A stretch of DNA of 64,000 nt from Pseudomonas sp. FP1742 (GCF_030687145.1 NZ_CP117460.1:868001-932000), one strand, 5' to 3'. Positions 44,061-60,058 are shown, counted from the stretch's first letter. Notes: generated from the sequence alone by a model not told the origin. Made by a program: numbers and translations.

Positions 44061-45977
44061 ATGGGCAAAATTATCGGTATCGACCTGGGGACTACCAACT
44101 CCTGCGTTTCCGTGCTGGAAAACGGCAAGGCCAAGGTTATTGAAAACGCTGAAGGCGCGCGTACCACGCCGTCGATCATCGCTTATGCCAACGATGGCGA
44201 AATCCTGGTTGGCCAGTCGGCCAAGCGTCAGGCAGTGACCAATCCGCATAACACCCTGTACGCGGTGAAGCGTCTGATCGGTCGTCGTTTCGACGAAGAA
44301 GTCGTACAGAAAGACATCCAGATGGTCCCTTACAAGATCGTCAAGGCTGACAACAACGACGCCTGGGTTGAAGTGAACGGCCAGAAAATGGCACCGCCAC
44401 AGATCTCGGCCGAAATTCTGAAGAAAATGAAGAAGACCGCCGAAGACTACCTCGGCGAGCCTGTGACCGAAGCGGTGATCACTGTTCCGGCCTACTTCAA
44501 CGACAGCCAGCGTCAAGCCACCAAAGACGCCGGCCGCATCGCGGGCCTGGACGTAAAACGTATCATCAACGAACCGACCGCGGCCGCACTGGCCTACGGT
44601 ATGGACAAGGCCAAGGGCGATCACACCGTGATCGTTTACGACCTGGGTGGCGGTACTTTCGACGTTTCCGTGATCGAGATCGCTGAAGTCGATGGCGAGC
44701 ACCAGTTCGAAGTGTTGGCCACCAACGGCGACACTTTCCTGGGTGGTGAAGACTTTGACATTCGTCTGATCGACTACCTCGTCGACGAATTCAAGAAAGA
44801 AAGCGGCATGAACCTCAAGGGTGACCCGCTGGCCATGCAGCGCCTGAAAGAAGCCGCTGAAAAAGCCAAGATCGAACTGTCCTCGAGCCAGTCGACCGAC
44901 GTGAACCTGCCGTACATCACCGCAGACGCTACCGGTCCTAAGCACTTGAACGTGAAAATCTCCCGCGCCAAGCTCGAAGCGCTGGTGGAAGACCTGGTTC
45001 AGCGCACCATCGAACCTTGCCGTATCGCGATGAAAGATGCCGGCATCGACGTCAGCAAGATCGACGACGTGATCCTGGTAGGCGGTCAGACCCGCATGCC
45101 GATGGTGCAGAAAGCTGTTTCCGACTTCTTCGGTAAAGAAGCCCGTAAAGACGTTAACCCGGACGAAGCCGTTGCCATGGGTGCTGCTATCCAGGGCGCT
45201 GTATTGGCCGGCGACGTAAAAGACGTTCTGCTGCTCGACGTCAGCCCGCTGACCCTGGGTATCGAAACCATGGGCGGCGTGATGACCGCGCTGATCGAGA
45301 AAAACACCACGATTCCTACCAAGAAATCGCAAGTGTTCTCGACTGCCGACGACAACCAGGGCGCCGTGACTATCCACGTGTTGCAAGGTGAGCGTAAGCA
45401 GGCTGCACAGAACAAGTCCCTGGGCAAGTTCGACCTGGCCGAGATTCCACCGGCTCCACGTGGCGTGCCACAAATCGAAGTGACCTTCGACATCGACGCC
45501 AACGGCATTCTGCACGTAGGCGCCAAAGACAAGGCTACCGGCAAGACTCAGTCGATCGTGATCAAGGCCAACTCCGGTCTGTCCGAGGAAGAAATCCAGC
45601 AGATGGTTCGCGATGCTGAACTGAACGCCGAAGAAGACCGCAAGTTCGAAGAGCTGGCCAGCGCCCGTAACCAAGGCGACGCCCTGGTTCACTCGACGCG
45701 CAAAATGGTCGCTGATGCTGGCGACAAAGTGAGCGCTGAAGAGAAGACTGCAATCGAAGCGGCAGTAGTTGCCCTGGAAGCCGCTGTTAAAGGCGACGAC
45801 AAGGCTGCTATCGAAGCCAAGGTTGAAGAGCTGTCCAAGGTCTCCGCGCCAGTGGCTCAGAAAATGTACGCCGAGCAGGCTCAGCCAGCTGAAGGCGCGG
45901 CACCGAAGGGTGAATCGGCTGAAAAGGCTGACGACGTTGTCGATGCCGAGTTCGAAGAAGTCAAAGACCACAAGTAA
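44061..45977 (+). CDS. dnaK: Chaperone DnaK (Hsp70)
   Basis: 638 residues. Hsp70 signatures [30 protein letters not shown] and [14 protein letters not shown] are present, followed by the substrate-binding domain and C-terminal EEVKD-type ending ([11 protein letters not shown]). ATG 44061 ([10 protein letters not shown]) is the family start; GTG 44055 is rejected. GGGAGAG lies upstream. Works with GrpE and DnaJ encoded on either side. Confidence 0.99.
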   Translation: MGKIIGIDLGTTNSCVSVLENGKAKVIENAEGARTTPSIIAYANDGEILVGQSAKRQAVTNPHNTLYAVKRLIGRRFDEEVVQKDIQMVPYKIVKADNNDAWVEVNGQKMAPPQISAEILKKMKKTAEDYLGEPVTEAVITVPAYFNDSQRQATKDAGRIAGLDVKRIINEPTAAALAYGMDKAKGDHTVIVYDLGGGTFDVSVIEIAEVDGEHQFEVLATNGDTFLGGEDFDIRLIDYLVDEFKKESGMNLKGDPLAMQRLKEAAEKAKIELSSSQSTDVNLPYITADATGPKHLNVKISRAKLEALVEDLVQRTIEPCRIAMKDAGIDVSKIDDVILVGGQTRMPMVQKAVSDFFGKEARKDVNPDEAVAMGAAIQGAVLAGDVKDVLLLDVSPLTLGIETMGGVMTALIEKNTTIPTKKSQVFSTADDNQGAVTIHVLQGERKQAAQNKSLGKFDLAEIPPAPRGVPQIEVTFDIDANGILHVGAKDKATGKTQSIVIKANSGLSEEEIQQMVRDAELNAEEDRKFEELASARNQGDALVHSTRKMVADAGDKVSAEEKTAIEAAVVALEAAVKGDDKAAIEAKVEELSKVSAPVAQKMYAEQAQPAEGAAPKGESAEKADDVVDAEFEEVKDHK

Positions 45978-46031
45978 GTTGTTGGTCGCCCGGTTGACTG
46001 CCTTCAGGCGGTGACTGGTAGGATGTCGCCG

Positions 46032-46051
46032 CGCGGGAGCTTGCTCCCGCG
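46032..46051. repeat. REP-like palindrome between dnaK and dnaJ
   Basis: CGCGGGAGCTTGCTCCCGCG, 9-bp arms. Could attenuate or stabilise the dnaK transcript ahead of dnaJ. The rest of 45978-46274 holds no gene and no clear sigma-32 promoter. Confidence 0.7.
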
Positions 46052-46274
46052 TTGGCGTGTCTGGAGTTAGTGAATTTTTACAGCATGCGACAACGCTCGG
46101 GTGCTGGCGGTATGGCCGGGAATGCTCCTGCTTTTCGAGCCGAAGGTACCGCATCGAATCAAAGACCAGGATCGTTGAATTGACGTGAGTTGGGTCCGGG
46201 CCTGTATTGGGGCTCAACGAGTTTGACGAGGCTCAGGAGAGGTTTGTCGAACGTCCTTAAGAGTGCAAAGACTT

Positions 46275-47399
46275 ATGGCAAAGCGTGACTATTACGAAGT
46301 ATTGGGTGTTGAGCGTGGCTCAAGCGAAGCAGACCTGAAAAAGGCCTACCGCCGCCTGGCGATGAAGCACCACCCGGACCGTAATCCCGATGACAAAGCG
46401 TCGGAAGATATGTTCAAGGAGGCCAACGAGGCCTACGAAGTGCTGTCCGATTCCAGCAAGCGCGCGGCCTATGACCAATACGGTCATGCCGGTGTCGATC
46501 CGAGCATGGGCGGCGGCGGTGCCGGATTTGGCGGTCAGAACTTCTCCGATATCTTTGGCGATGTCTTCAGTGACTTCTTCGGTGGCGGTCGCGGCGGTTC
46601 CCGTGGCGGCGCGCAGCGCGGCAGCGACCTGCGTTACACCCTGGAGTTGAACCTGGAAGAAGCGGTGCGCGGCACAACCGTGAATATCCGCGTTCCGACA
46701 CTGGTCAATTGCAAGCCGTGCGACGGCTCGGGTGCCAAGAAAGGCTCGTCGCCGATCACTTGCCCGACCTGTGGTGGTATCGGTCAGGTGCGCATGCAGC
46801 AAGGTTTCTTCTCGGTGCAGCAGACCTGCCCGCGCTGCCATGGCCAGGGCAAGATCATTTCCGATCCGTGTGACTCCTGCCACGGCGAAGGTCGCGTCGA
46901 AGAGTACAAGACCCTGTCGGTGAAAGTGCCGGCCGGTGTCGACACCGGTGACCGTATTCGTCTGTCCGGCGAAGGCGAAGCCGGCGCACAGGGTGGCCCG
47001 ACCGGCGACCTGTATGTGGTGATCAATGTGCGCGAGCACGCGATCTTCCAGCGTGACGGCAAGCATCTGTTCTGTGAGGTGCCGATCAGCTTCGTCGACG
47101 CGGCGTTGGGTGGCGAGCTGGAGATTCCGACGCTGGATGGTCGGGTCAAGCTGAGGATTCCTGAAGGGACTCAGACCGGCAAGCAGTTCCGTGTTCGCGG
47201 CAAGGGCGTTGCGCCGGTGCGCGGTGGCGGTGCTGGTGACCTGATGTGCCGCGTGGCGGTCGAAACCCCGGTCAACCTGGGGCGTCGTCAGCGCGAACTG
47301 CTGGAAGAGTTCCGTAGCTCCCTGGCCGATGACAATAGTCATTCGCCGAAAACCACCGGTTGGTTCGAAGGCGTGAAGCGCTTCTTCGGCGACTTGTAA
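46275..47399 (+). CDS. dnaJ: Chaperone DnaJ (Hsp40)
   Basis: 374 residues. J domain with HPD ([11 protein letters not shown]), a Gly/Phe-rich region, four zinc-binding CxxCxGxG-type repeats ([40 protein letters not shown]) and C-terminal substrate domain. ATG 46275 ([12 protein letters not shown]) is the family start. Stimulates DnaK ATPase. Confidence 0.98.
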   Translation: MAKRDYYEVLGVERGSSEADLKKAYRRLAMKHHPDRNPDDKASEDMFKEANEAYEVLSDSSKRAAYDQYGHAGVDPSMGGGGAGFGGQNFSDIFGDVFSDFFGGGRGGSRGGAQRGSDLRYTLELNLEEAVRGTTVNIRVPTLVNCKPCDGSGAKKGSSPITCPTCGGIGQVRMQQGFFSVQQTCPRCHGQGKIISDPCDSCHGEGRVEEYKTLSVKVPAGVDTGDRIRLSGEGEAGAQGGPTGDLYVVINVREHAIFQRDGKHLFCEVPISFVDAALGGELEIPTLDGRVKLRIPEGTQTGKQFRVRGKGVAPVRGGGAGDLMCRVAVETPVNLGRRQRELLEEFRSSLADDNSHSPKTTGWFEGVKRFFGDL

Positions 47400-48215
<816 letters not shown>

Positions 48216-48227
48216 GATGCAGCCGAA

Positions 48228-48262
48228 ACCGGGTTCAAACATAGCCTTTGAGCCCGGTTTTA
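48228..48262 (+). terminator. terminator after dapB
   Basis: AAACCGGGTTCAAA / TTTGAGCCCGGTTTT stem followed by TTT, just after the dapB stop. Confidence 0.8.
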
Positions 48263-48385
48263 AACCGCCAAGCGACGTCCTGTCGCATTCTCCGGCCTTT
48301 AGGGCTCATTGGCGGTAGACCAAAAAAGCCTTTTTCTGTAAGCTACAGCTTTAGTGTGTCCACTAAAAGCGCGCAGAATAATTCG

Positions 48386-48478
48386 ATGAAGAAGCGGGGT
48401 GACGTGTCCATACGTCACTCCGCTTTTTTACAACCTGCGATCGCCCTTTCAGGCTTTATTTACGGGAGGTCTTCTTGA
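48386..48478 (+). CDS. carA leader ORF candidate
   Basis: 30 codons ([20 protein letters not shown], then [10 protein letters not shown]). Its TGA overlaps the TTG start of carA (TTGA) and the carA ribosome site lies within its last codons. The ORF spans the terminator hairpin at 48392-48429, so ribosomes on it would disrupt that hairpin. No strong ribosome site of its own is visible. Either a real leader peptide or a chance open frame. Confidence 0.45.
   Translation: MKKRGDVSIRHSAFLQPAIALSGFIYGRSS
48392..48429 (+). terminator. Intrinsic terminator / attenuator in carA leader
   Basis: AAGCGGGGTGACG pairs with CGTCACTCCGCTT (one G-U) and is followed by T6, ending 45 nt before carA. No gene ends here, so it acts on carAB transcription itself, implying attenuation. 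Confidence 0.8.
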
Positions 48479-49611
48479 CTAAGCCAGCCATACTCGCCCT
48501 TGCTGATGGCAGCATTTTTCGCGGCGAAGCCATTGGAGCCGACGGTCAAACCGTTGGTGAGGTGGTGTTCAACACCGCAATGACCGGCTATCAGGAAATC
48601 CTTACCGATCCTTCCTACGCCCAACAGATCGTTACCCTGACTTACCCGCACATCGGCAACACCGGCACCACGCCGGAAGACGCCGAGTCCGATCGCGTCT
48701 GGTCCGCTGGCCTGGTCATCCGTGACCTGCCACTGGTTGCGAGCAACTGGCGCAACACGATGTCTCTGTCCGACTACCTGAAAGCCAACAATGTCGTGGC
48801 AATCGCCGGTATCGACACTCGCCGTCTGACACGCATCCTGCGTGAGAAAGGCGCGCAGAACGGCTGCATCATGGCCGGTGACAACATCTCCGAAGCCGCC
48901 GCCATCGCCGCCGCCCAGGGCTTCCCTGGCCTCAAAGGCATGGACCTGGCGAAAGTCGTCAGCACCAAAGAGAAGTACGAGTGGCGCTCGACTGTCTGGG
49001 ACTTGAAGACCGACAGCCACGCGACCATCGACGCTTCCGATCTGCCATACCACGTGGTGGCCTACGACTACGGCGTCAAGCTGAACATCCTGCGCATGCT
49101 GGTCGAGCGCGGTTGCCGTGTGACCGTTGTGCCTGCGCAAACCCCGGCTGCAGAAGTTCTGGCTCTCAAGCCGGACGGCGTGTTCCTGTCCAACGGCCCG
49201 GGTGACCCTGAGCCATGCGACTACGCGATCCAGGCGATTAAAGACGTGCTGGAAACCGAGATTCCGGTATTCGGCATCTGCCTCGGGCACCAACTGCTGG
49301 CTCTGGCCTCCGGCGCCAAGACCCTGAAAATGGGCCACGGTCACCACGGTGCCAACCACCCGGTCCAGGATCTGGACAGCGGTGTGGTGATGATCACCAG
49401 CCAGAACCACGGTTTTGCGGTAGACGAAGCGACCCTGCCAGGCAACGTTCGGGCGATCCACAAATCGCTGTTCGACGGCACCCTGCAAGGCATCGAGCGT
49501 ACCGACAAGAGCGCCTTCAGCTTCCAGGGTCACCCTGAAGCCAGCCCTGGCCCGAACGACGTAGCGCCATTGTTCGATCGCTTCATCAACGAAATGGCCA
49601 AGCGACGCTAA
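48475..49611 (+). CDS. carA: Carbamoyl-phosphate synthase small subunit
   Basis: 378 residues. N-terminal domain starting (M)[20 protein letters not shown] and class I glutamine amidotransferase domain with nucleophile Cys in [13 protein letters not shown] and catalytic His/Glu in [14 protein letters not shown] 48475 is the start: it aligns with E. coli CarA and follows GGGAGG. Supplies ammonia to CarB for arginine and pyrimidine synthesis. Confidence 0.97.
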   Translation: MTKPAILALADGSIFRGEAIGADGQTVGEVVFNTAMTGYQEILTDPSYAQQIVTLTYPHIGNTGTTPEDAESDRVWSAGLVIRDLPLVASNWRNTMSLSDYLKANNVVAIAGIDTRRLTRILREKGAQNGCIMAGDNISEAAAIAAAQGFPGLKGMDLAKVVSTKEKYEWRSTVWDLKTDSHATIDASDLPYHVVAYDYGVKLNILRMLVERGCRVTVVPAQTPAAEVLALKPDGVFLSNGPGDPEPCDYAIQAIKDVLETEIPVFGICLGHQLLALASGAKTLKMGHGHHGANHPVQDLDSGVVMITSQNHGFAVDEATLPGNVRAIHKSLFDGTLQGIERTDKSAFSFQGHPEASPGPNDVAPLFDRFINEMAKRR

Positions 49612-49728
49612 TCGCTCGCCCTGATGTAGCGAAGCCTGGGGGCGGTCCCGAAACCGGCGGCCCCCTCAAGGCTTCAGAGATTGAACAAGACGGCTTGCCG
49701 ACTGACCTGCGGATTTGAGTGACAACCC

Positions 49729-52946
<3,218 letters not shown>

Positions 52947-52950
<4 letters not shown>

Positions 52951-53423
52951 TCAAATACCCAATGACCGTCAAGGGCGCCAAGGCCCTGGAAGAAGAACAC
53001 GCTCATCTGACCAAGGTCGTTCGTCCGAAGCTCAGCCAGGACATCGGTACGGCCCGTGAGTTGGGTGACTTGAAGGAAAACGCCGAATACCACGCTGCTC
53101 GCGAGCAGCAGGGGATGGTCGAGGCGCGGATTCGTGACATTGAAGGCCGTATGCAAAACGCTGTGGTCATCGACGTAACGACCATCGAGCACACCGGCAA
53201 GGTGATTTTCGGCACCACCGTCGAAATCGCCAATGTCGAGACCGATGAAAGCGTGACTTACCAGATCGTTGGTGAGGATGAAGCAGACATCAAGCTCGGC
53301 AAGATCTCCGTCGGTTCGCCGATCGCCCGTGCCTTGATCGCCAAGGAAGAGGGTGATGTGGTGGCGGTCAAAACGCCGGGTGGCGTTATCGAGTATGAGA
53401 TTGTCGAAGTTCGCCACATCTGA
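52947..53423 (+). CDS. greA: Transcription elongation factor GreA
   Basis: 158 residues. N-terminal coiled coil with the tip acidic residues and GreA signature ([19 protein letters not shown]), C-terminal FKBP-like domain ([16 protein letters not shown]). Rescues backtracked RNA polymerase. ATG overlaps the carB stop (ATGA). Confidence 0.97.
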
Positions 53424-53451
53424 AAGAAGGCGCCCGCTACGTGCGGGCGCC

Positions 53452-53856
53452 ATGCTTTGGCAGCTGACCCAGATGCTTTGGGTTGGCGGCTTGTGGTTGT
53501 TGCACATCGGTCTGCTGCCGGTGCTGGGGCGAATAGGTCTGGCGCCGCTGCTGATCGACGAAATTGCAGGCATGCTGAATGCACTGATGGTGGGGTTTGC
53601 CGCAGTGTGTGTGGTTTTTCAGGCTTTGGTGCTGGTTCAGGCCGAGGGCCTTGCCAGTCTATGGCGCGATATTCGCGGGCAACTGCTGCTGATGGCGCTG
53701 TATGGGTGTGCGATGTATTTCGCCGTACGCTTCGGTTGGCCGCAGGCGTTGCACTGGCAGTTGTTCAGCTATCTTGTTCTGGGCTTTTCCGGGCTGGTGC
53801 TGGTGATGCAGCCGGTGCCGGGATGGAGTATCAGGGTGCGCCAGGCACACCCTTGA
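53452..53856 (+). CDS. DUF4149 membrane protein
   Basis: 134 residues, four hydrophobic helices: LWVGGLWLLHIGLLPVLGRIGLAPLL, AAVCVVFQALVLVQ, LLLMALYGCAMYFAV, FSYLVLGFSGLVLVMQP. LWVGGLWxLHxxLLPxL is typical of DUF4149. ATG 53452 follows directly on a hairpin GCGCCCGC/GCGGGCGC that may end greA; the ribosome site is poor. Function unknown. Confidence 0.75.
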   Translation: MLWQLTQMLWVGGLWLLHIGLLPVLGRIGLAPLLIDEIAGMLNALMVGFAAVCVVFQALVLVQAEGLASLWRDIRGQLLLMALYGCAMYFAVRFGWPQALHWQLFSYLVLGFSGLVLVMQPVPGWSIRVRQAHP

Positions 53857-53865
53857 CACTTGCCA

Positions 53866-54174
53866 TCACTTGAAACGATGGACGTTCGACAGCTGCTTGT
53901 TGACACTGAAGTTCTTGCGGTAAATCAGTGCCATCTTGCCGATGACCTGAACCAGATCCGCTTTGCCGACCTTGCACAGTTCTGCAATGCTCGCCAGGCG
54001 TGATTCGCGATCGAGGATGTTGAGCTTGATTTTGATCAGCTCGTGATCCGCCAAAGCGCGTTCAAGTTCGGCTAACACACCTTCAGTCAAGCCGTTGTCG
54101 GCCACAATCAAAACTGGTTTCAGATGGTGGCCAATGGACTTGTACTGTTTCTTCTGCTCTTGAGTGAGCGGCAT
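53866..54174 (-). CDS. yhbY: RNA-binding protein YhbY (CRM domain)
   Basis: 102 residues, single CRM domain: YKSIGHHLKPVLIVADNGLTEGVLAELERALADHELIKIKL and VQVIGKMALIYRKN. Associates with pre-50S ribosomes. Divergent from rlmE. Confidence 0.95.
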   Translation of the reverse strand: MPLTQEQKKQYKSIGHHLKPVLIVADNGLTEGVLAELERALADHELIKIKLNILDRESRLASIAELCKVGKADLVQVIGKMALIYRKNFSVNKQLSNVHRFK

Positions 54175-54199
54175 AATCTGACCCTTTCGTCTGGATTCT

Positions 54200-54220
54200 G
54201 TAAAATGGCGGCCATTTTAC
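54200..54220. promoter_or_regulatory. Palindrome in the yhbY-rlmE divergent region
   Basis: GTAAAATGG and CCATTTTAC separated by CGG, a perfect inverted repeat near both starts. Possible operator for divergent promoters. Confidence 0.4.
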
Positions 54221-54275
54221 CCGAGGGCTCGTGGATCCGCCCAATTAATCACGACCCTTATCATCGAGGTGCCCA

Positions 54276-54905
54276 ATGGCGCGTTCCAAGACAAGCCTTG
54301 GTTGGCTGAAAAGACATGTCAACGATCCCTATGTGAAGCAGGCGCAGAAGGATGGCTACCGCTCGCGTGCGAGTTACAAACTTCTGGAGGTCCAGGAGAA
54401 ATACAAGCTGATCCGTCCCGGCATGAGCGTTGTCGACCTGGGTGCGGCGCCCGGGGGGTGGTCGCAGGTGACTAGCCGTCTGATTGGTGGTCAGGGGCGT
54501 CTGATCGCCTCGGACATTCTGGAAATGGACAGCATTCCGGACGTGACTTTCATTCAGGGGGACTTCACCGAGGACGAAGTGCTCACGCGGATCCTTGAAG
54601 CTGTGGGTAATTCGCAGGTGGACCTTGTGATTTCCGATATGGCCCCCAATATGAGTGGTACGCCTGAAGTGGACATGCCAAAAGCCATGTTTCTTTGCGA
54701 GCTGGCGCTTGATTTGGCGGAACGGATACTCAAGCCGGGTGGTAATTTTGTGATCAAGATTTTTCAGGGCGAAGGGTTTGATGTTTACCTGAAGGATGCT
54801 CGTCGGAAATTCGACAAGATCCAGATGATCAAGCCAGACTCTTCCCGTGACAGTTCCCGCGAGCAATACATGCTGGCTTGGGGTTACCGCGGGCGTAGTG
54901 AGTAA
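54276..54905 (+). CDS. rlmE: 23S rRNA 2'-O-ribose U2552 methyltransferase
   Basis: 209 residues. [18 protein letters not shown] carries the first catalytic Lys, [14 protein letters not shown] binds [14 protein letters not shown] and [13 protein letters not shown] hold catalytic Asp and Lys, [12 protein letters not shown] the Glu. FtsJ/RrmJ; cotranscribed with ftsH. Confidence 0.97.
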   Translation: MARSKTSLGWLKRHVNDPYVKQAQKDGYRSRASYKLLEVQEKYKLIRPGMSVVDLGAAPGGWSQVTSRLIGGQGRLIASDILEMDSIPDVTFIQGDFTEDEVLTRILEAVGNSQVDLVISDMAPNMSGTPEVDMPKAMFLCELALDLAERILKPGGNFVIKIFQGEGFDVYLKDARRKFDKIQMIKPDSSRDSSREQYMLAWGYRGRSE

Positions 54906-55098
54906 AGCGAGGTTTTTTGGCGGGGCGATAGGTTTTTCGCATTTCGCCCCGTGAGCATTAGCGAATATTGTGTAGAAAGTGTTTCACAAAGGGTTACAGA
55001 CGGCGCCTGCCAGAGCCGTAGGTAATGTAGTAAGTTAGGCCGGTGAATATCATGCGAAGCGCGCGCCATTAGCGGAGCTTGCTTCAGAGGGTAGTTAA

Positions 55099-57018
55099 TT
55101 GAACGATATGGCAAAGAATCTGATCCTGTGGTTGATCATCGCGGCTGTCCTGGTGACGGTGATGAACAACTTCTCCAGCCCTAACGAGCCGCAGACCCTC
55201 AACTATTCCGACTTCATCCAGCAGGTCAAGGATGGCAAGGTCGAGCGCGTAGCGGTTGATGGCTACGTGATTACCGGCAAGCGCAACGATGGCGACAGTT
55301 TCAAGACCATTCGTCCGGCAATCCAGGACAACGGTCTGATCGGCGACCTCGTGGATAACCACGTTGTAGTCGAAGGCAAGCAGCCTGAGCAGCAAAGCAT
55401 CTGGACCCAGCTTCTGGTCGCAAGCTTCCCGATCCTGGTGATCATCGCCGTCTTCATGTTCTTCATGCGGCAGATGCAGGGCGGTGCCGGTGGCAAGGGC
55501 GGGCCGATGAGTTTCGGCAAGAGCAAGGCGCGCCTACTCTCTGAAGATCAGGTGAAAACCACCCTGGCTGACGTTGCCGGGTGTGATGAGGCCAAGGAAG
55601 AAGTCGGTGAACTGGTCGAATTCCTGCGTGATCCGGGCAAGTTCCAGCGCCTGGGCGGTCGTATTCCTCGCGGCGTGCTGATGGTGGGGCCTCCGGGTAC
55701 CGGTAAAACCTTGCTGGCCAAGGCGATTGCCGGCGAAGCCAAGGTGCCGTTCTTCACTATTTCCGGTTCCGATTTCGTCGAAATGTTCGTCGGTGTCGGT
55801 GCCAGTCGTGTTCGCGACATGTTCGAGCAGGCGAAGAAGCACGCGCCATGCATCATCTTCATCGATGAAATCGACGCCGTCGGTCGCCACCGTGGTGCCG
55901 GGATGGGTGGCGGTCACGATGAGCGTGAGCAAACACTTAACCAGTTGCTCGTGGAGATGGATGGTTTCGAGATGAATGACGGCATCATCGTCATTGCCGC
56001 GACCAACCGTCCCGACGTGCTTGACCCGGCATTGCTGCGTCCGGGCCGTTTCGACCGTCAGGTCGTGGTCGGCCTGCCGGATATCCGTGGTCGCGAGCAG
56101 ATTCTCAAGGTCCACATGCGCAAAGTGCCAATGGGTGACGACGTCGCTCCGGCCGTGATCGCTCGTGGTACACCTGGTTTCTCCGGTGCCGACCTGGCCA
56201 ACCTGGTGAACGAGGCTTCGTTGTTCGCGGCCCGTGCCGGCAAGCGCATCGTCGAGATGAAAGAGTTTGAGTTGGCCAAAGACAAGATCATGATGGGTGC
56301 CGAGCGCAAATCCATGGTCATGTCCGAGAAAGAGAAGCAGAACACTGCTTATCACGAAGCCGGCCACGCAATCGTCGGTCGCGTCGTGCCTGAGCATGAT
56401 CCGGTCTACAAGGTGTCGATCATTCCGCGCGGTCGTGCGCTTGGTGTGACCATGTTCCTGCCGGAAGAAGATCGCTATAGCCTGTCCAAGCGTGCACTGA
56501 TCAGCCAGATCTGCTCGCTGTACGGCGGCCGTATTGCTGAAGAGATGACCTTGGGCTTCGACGGCGTCACTACCGGTGCATCCAACGACATCATGCGTGC
56601 CAGCCAGATAGCACGAAACATGGTGACCAAATGGGGCTTGTCGGAAAAACTCGGTCCATTGATGTACGCCGAAGAAGAGGGCGAAGTGTTCCTCGGTCGT
56701 GGCGGCGGTGGTCAGCATGCAAGCTTCTCCGGTGAGACGGCCAAGCTGATCGACTCTGAAGTGCGCAGCATCATTGACCAGTGCTACGGCACGGCCAAGC
56801 AGATCCTCACGGATAACCGTGACAAGCTCGATGCCATGGCTGATGCCCTGATGAAGTACGAGACGATCGATGCCGATCAGATCGATGACATCATGGCGGG
56901 TCGTACGCCTCGCGAACCTCGCGACTGGTCTGGTGGCAGCGATACTTCCGGCACGCCTCCGGTGGTGCAGGACGGGCGTCCGGAAACACCTATCGGCGGT
57001 CCGGCTGCTGACGTTTAA
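55099..57018 (+). CDS. ftsH: ATP-dependent zinc metalloprotease FtsH
   Basis: 639 residues. TM1 [15 protein letters not shown], periplasmic domain, TM2 (about 110-130), AAA domain with GPPGTGKT and [11 protein letters not shown], second region of homology, zinc site HEAGH (about 419-423). Degrades membrane proteins, LpxC and sigma-32. TTG 55099 has GAGG 8 nt upstream; ATG 55108 (MAKNLILW) is the E. coli-like alternative. Confidence 0.97.
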   Translation: MNDMAKNLILWLIIAAVLVTVMNNFSSPNEPQTLNYSDFIQQVKDGKVERVAVDGYVITGKRNDGDSFKTIRPAIQDNGLIGDLVDNHVVVEGKQPEQQSIWTQLLVASFPILVIIAVFMFFMRQMQGGAGGKGGPMSFGKSKARLLSEDQVKTTLADVAGCDEAKEEVGELVEFLRDPGKFQRLGGRIPRGVLMVGPPGTGKTLLAKAIAGEAKVPFFTISGSDFVEMFVGVGASRVRDMFEQAKKHAPCIIFIDEIDAVGRHRGAGMGGGHDEREQTLNQLLVEMDGFEMNDGIIVIAATNRPDVLDPALLRPGRFDRQVVVGLPDIRGREQILKVHMRKVPMGDDVAPAVIARGTPGFSGADLANLVNEASLFAARAGKRIVEMKEFELAKDKIMMGAERKSMVMSEKEKQNTAYHEAGHAIVGRVVPEHDPVYKVSIIPRGRALGVTMFLPEEDRYSLSKRALISQICSLYGGRIAEEMTLGFDGVTTGASNDIMRASQIARNMVTKWGLSEKLGPLMYAEEEGEVFLGRGGGGQHASFSGETAKLIDSEVRSIIDQCYGTAKQILTDNRDKLDAMADALMKYETIDADQIDDIMAGRTPREPRDWSGGSDTSGTPPVVQDGRPETPIGGPAADV

Positions 57019-57026
57019 GGTTTGAA

Positions 57027-57878
57027 ATGACTTCTGTTCAGTCCTCGACCCGGTTGCCTTGCGGCAACCGGGTTCTTGATTTGGCCCAGACGCATGTCAT
57101 GGGCATTCTCAATGTCACTCCCGATTCTTTTTCCGATGGTGGCCGATACAGCCAGCTGGACGCGGCCCTGCGCCACGCCGAGGCGATGGTGGCGGCCGGC
57201 GCGACGCTGATCGACGTCGGTGGCGAATCGACCCGGCCCGGCGCCAGGGCTGTTTCGCCACTTGAAGAGCTCGAGCGCGTAGCGCCTATCGTTGAGCGCA
57301 TCAGTCGCGAACTGGATGTGATTATCTCGGTCGATACCTCCACGCCTGCCGTCATGCGTGAAACCGCAAGGCTGGGCGCGGGGTTGATCAATGATGTGCG
57401 CTCGTTGCGTCGCGACGGTGCTCTGGATGCCGCGGCGGCCACCGGTTTGCCGGTGTGCCTGATGCATATGCTCGGTGAGCCGGGCGACATGCAGGACAAT
57501 CCGCAGTATCAGGATGTTACGAAAGAGGTCGGCGAGTTTCTTGCCGAGCGTATGGTTCAGTGTGCAGCGGTGGGTATCCCTGCCGAGCGGATCATTCTCG
57601 ATCCGGGCTTCGGCTTCGCGAAAACCTTGCAGCACAACCTGAGCTTGTTCAAGCATATGGAGGCCTTGCATGCCTTGGGGCGGCCCTTGTTGGTCGGGGT
57701 TTCGCGAAAGAGCATGATCGGGCAGGCCTTGAATCGGCCGGTGGGAGAGCGTCTGCATGGCGGTCTGGCACTTGCAGCGCTGGCTTTGGTCAAAGGTGCG
57801 CGTATATTGCGCGTCCATGATGTTGCGGAAACAGTTGATGTGGTGCGGATGATTGCCGCCGTAGAGTCAGCCGAATAA
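57027..57878 (+). CDS. folP: Dihydropteroate synthase
   Basis: 283 residues, TIM barrel. Signatures [15 protein letters not shown] and [12 protein letters not shown] for pterin/pABA binding, [11 protein letters not shown], and [10 protein letters not shown] with the catalytic Lys/Arg. Sulfonamide target in folate synthesis. Starts 8 nt after ftsH. Confidence 0.97.
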   Translation: MTSVQSSTRLPCGNRVLDLAQTHVMGILNVTPDSFSDGGRYSQLDAALRHAEAMVAAGATLIDVGGESTRPGARAVSPLEELERVAPIVERISRELDVIISVDTSTPAVMRETARLGAGLINDVRSLRRDGALDAAAATGLPVCLMHMLGEPGDMQDNPQYQDVTKEVGEFLAERMVQCAAVGIPAERIILDPGFGFAKTLQHNLSLFKHMEALHALGRPLLVGVSRKSMIGQALNRPVGERLHGGLALAALALVKGARILRVHDVAETVDVVRMIAAVESAE

Positions 57879-57894
57879 GAATGATGGAGTAATT

Positions 57895-59232
57895 ATGAGT
57901 AAAAAATACTTTGGCACCGACGGCATTCGTGGTCGGGTCGGTGAATATCCCATCACTCCTGATTTCATGCTCAAGCTTGGCTGGGCGGCAGGCATGGCAT
58001 TTCGCAGCATGGGTGCCTGCAAGGTGCTCGTGGGCAAGGACACCCGGATCTCCGGTTACATGTTCGAATCGGCGCTTGAGGCCGGGCTGACATCGGCAGG
58101 TGCTGATGTAATGCTGCTGGGGCCGATGCCGACACCGGCCATCGCCTATCTGACACGTACCTTTCATGCCGAAGCCGGCATCGTGATCAGCGCTTCGCAT
58201 AACCCCCATGATGACAACGGCATCAAGTTTTTCTCTGGAAAGGGCACCAAGCTTCCGGATGAAGTCGAGCTGATGATCGAAGAGTTGCTCGATACCCCGA
58301 TGACGGTGGTTGAGTCGAGCAAGATCGGCAAGGTATCGCGAATCAACGATGCCTCGGGCCGCTATATCGAATTCTGCAAGAGCAGCGTTCCGACCGGCAC
58401 CAGTTTTGCCGGTCTGAAGATCGTGCTCGATTGTGCCCATGGCGCGACCTATAAAGTGGCGCCTAGTGTGTTCCGTGAGTTGGGGGCTGATGTCGTTGTG
58501 CTTTCCGCTCACCCGAACGGCCTGAACATCAATGACAATTGCGGTTCTACCCATATGGCGCCGCTGCAAGCGGCCGTACTGGCCGAGCACGCCGATTTGG
58601 GTATTGCCTTTGACGGTGATGGTGACCGGGTTCAGATGGTTGATCATACCGGTGCGGTTGTCGATGGCGATGAGTTGCTGTTCATCATTGCTCGCGATCT
58701 GCAGGAGCGCGGCAAGTTGCAGGGGGGGGTGGTCGGTACGCTGATGAGTAACCTGGGGTTGGAATTGGCCCTGGCGGATCTGGCAATTCCTTTTGTGCGA
58801 GCCAATGTTGGCGACCGTTACGTGATCTCCGAGTTGCTGGAGCGCGATTGGATGGTGGGTGGTGAAAACTCAGGGCACATTGTCTGCTTCAGTCATACCA
58901 CTACCGGTGATGCGATCATTGCGGCGTTGCAGGTACTGATGGCGCTGAAGCGGCGCGCGGAAGGCCTGGCTCAGTCGCGTCAGGCGTTGCGCAAGTGCCC
59001 TCAGGTCCTGATTAACGTGCGATTCGGCGGTGGCGCGAGCCCGCTCGAACATCCGGCCGTCAAGCAAGCCAGTGACCGTGTTACCCAAGAGATGGCGGGG
59101 CGTGGCCGTGTGCTGTTGCGCAAGTCCGGGACAGAGCCGTTGGTGCGGGTCATGGTCGAGGGCGAGGACGAAATACAGGTTCGCGGTTACGCTGAAGAGC
59201 TGGCAAAACTGGTAACTGAAGTTTCTGCCTGA
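57895..59232 (+). CDS. glmM: Phosphoglucosamine mutase
   Basis: 445 residues. Phosphoserine loop [12 protein letters not shown] (Ser101), Mg loop [10 protein letters not shown], sugar loop GGENSGHIV and phosphate-binding [12 protein letters not shown]. Makes glucosamine-1-phosphate for peptidoglycan and LPS. 16 nt after folP. Confidence 0.98.
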   Translation: MSKKYFGTDGIRGRVGEYPITPDFMLKLGWAAGMAFRSMGACKVLVGKDTRISGYMFESALEAGLTSAGADVMLLGPMPTPAIAYLTRTFHAEAGIVISASHNPHDDNGIKFFSGKGTKLPDEVELMIEELLDTPMTVVESSKIGKVSRINDASGRYIEFCKSSVPTGTSFAGLKIVLDCAHGATYKVAPSVFRELGADVVVLSAHPNGLNINDNCGSTHMAPLQAAVLAEHADLGIAFDGDGDRVQMVDHTGAVVDGDELLFIIARDLQERGKLQGGVVGTLMSNLGLELALADLAIPFVRANVGDRYVISELLERDWMVGGENSGHIVCFSHTTTGDAIIAALQVLMALKRRAEGLAQSRQALRKCPQVLINVRFGGGASPLEHPAVKQASDRVTQEMAGRGRVLLRKSGTEPLVRVMVEGEDEIQVRGYAEELAKLVTEVSA

Positions 59233-59298
59233 TTTCGGCTTGCCAGCCATGATTGTGTTGGGTAACATCTGCGCCCACTTTGACCGACGAGGTACAGC

Positions 59299-60054
59299 AT
59301 GCGTCGCCCTATGGTAGCTGGTAACTGGAAGATGCACGGTACCCGCGCCAGCGTCGCTGAGCTGATCAACGGCCTTCGTCATCTGGCCTTGCCGAGCGGT
59401 GTTGATGTCGCGGTGTTCCCGCCTTGCTTGTATATCAATCAAGTGATTGATGGCCTGGAAGGCAAGTCGATTTCGGTCGGCGCGCAGAACTCTGCGATTG
59501 AATCCGGGCAGGGTGCATTGACAGGTGAGGTTTCGCCGAGTCAGTTGGTGGATGCGGGTTGTTCCCTTGTGCTTGTCGGGCACTCTGAGCGTCGCCAGAT
59601 AATGGGCGAGCTGGACGGGACGCTGAATCGCAAATTCGCAGCGGCACAGGCATGTGGCTTGATTCCGGTGTTGTGTGTAGGGGAAACCCTCGAGCAGCGC
59701 GAAGCCGGGAAAACTCTTGAGGTTGTCGGGCGTCAGCTGGGCAGCATCATCGAGGAGCTGGGTGTCGGTGCTTTTGCAAAGGCAGTAATCGCTTACGAGC
59801 CGGTCTGGGCCATTGGCACCGGGCTGACTGCTTCGCCGCAACAGGCGCAGGATGTGCACGCAGCCATTCGCGCTCAGTTGGCGGCAGAGAATTCTGAAGT
59901 CGCACAAGGTGTGCGGCTTCTATACGGCGGCAGCGTGAAGGCGGCCAATGCGGTCGAACTGTTCGGCATGCCGGATATCGATGGGGGGCTCATTGGTGGA
60001 GCTTCCCTGAATGCAGATGAGTTCGGTGCGATTTGTCGCGCCGCGGGAAACTGA
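59299..60054 (+). CDS. tpiA: Triose-phosphate isomerase
   Basis: 251 residues. Catalytic Asn9, Lys11 (AGNWKMHG), His95 (VGHSERR), Glu167 ([11 protein letters not shown]) and phosphate-binding YGGSVKAAN. Glycolysis/gluconeogenesis. Confidence 0.98.
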   Translation: MRRPMVAGNWKMHGTRASVAELINGLRHLALPSGVDVAVFPPCLYINQVIDGLEGKSISVGAQNSAIESGQGALTGEVSPSQLVDAGCSLVLVGHSERRQIMGELDGTLNRKFAAAQACGLIPVLCVGETLEQREAGKTLEVVGRQLGSIIEELGVGAFAKAVIAYEPVWAIGTGLTASPQQAQDVHAAIRAQLAAENSEVAQGVRLLYGGSVKAANAVELFGMPDIDGGLIGGASLNADEFGAICRAAGN

Positions 60055-60058
60055 AAAA

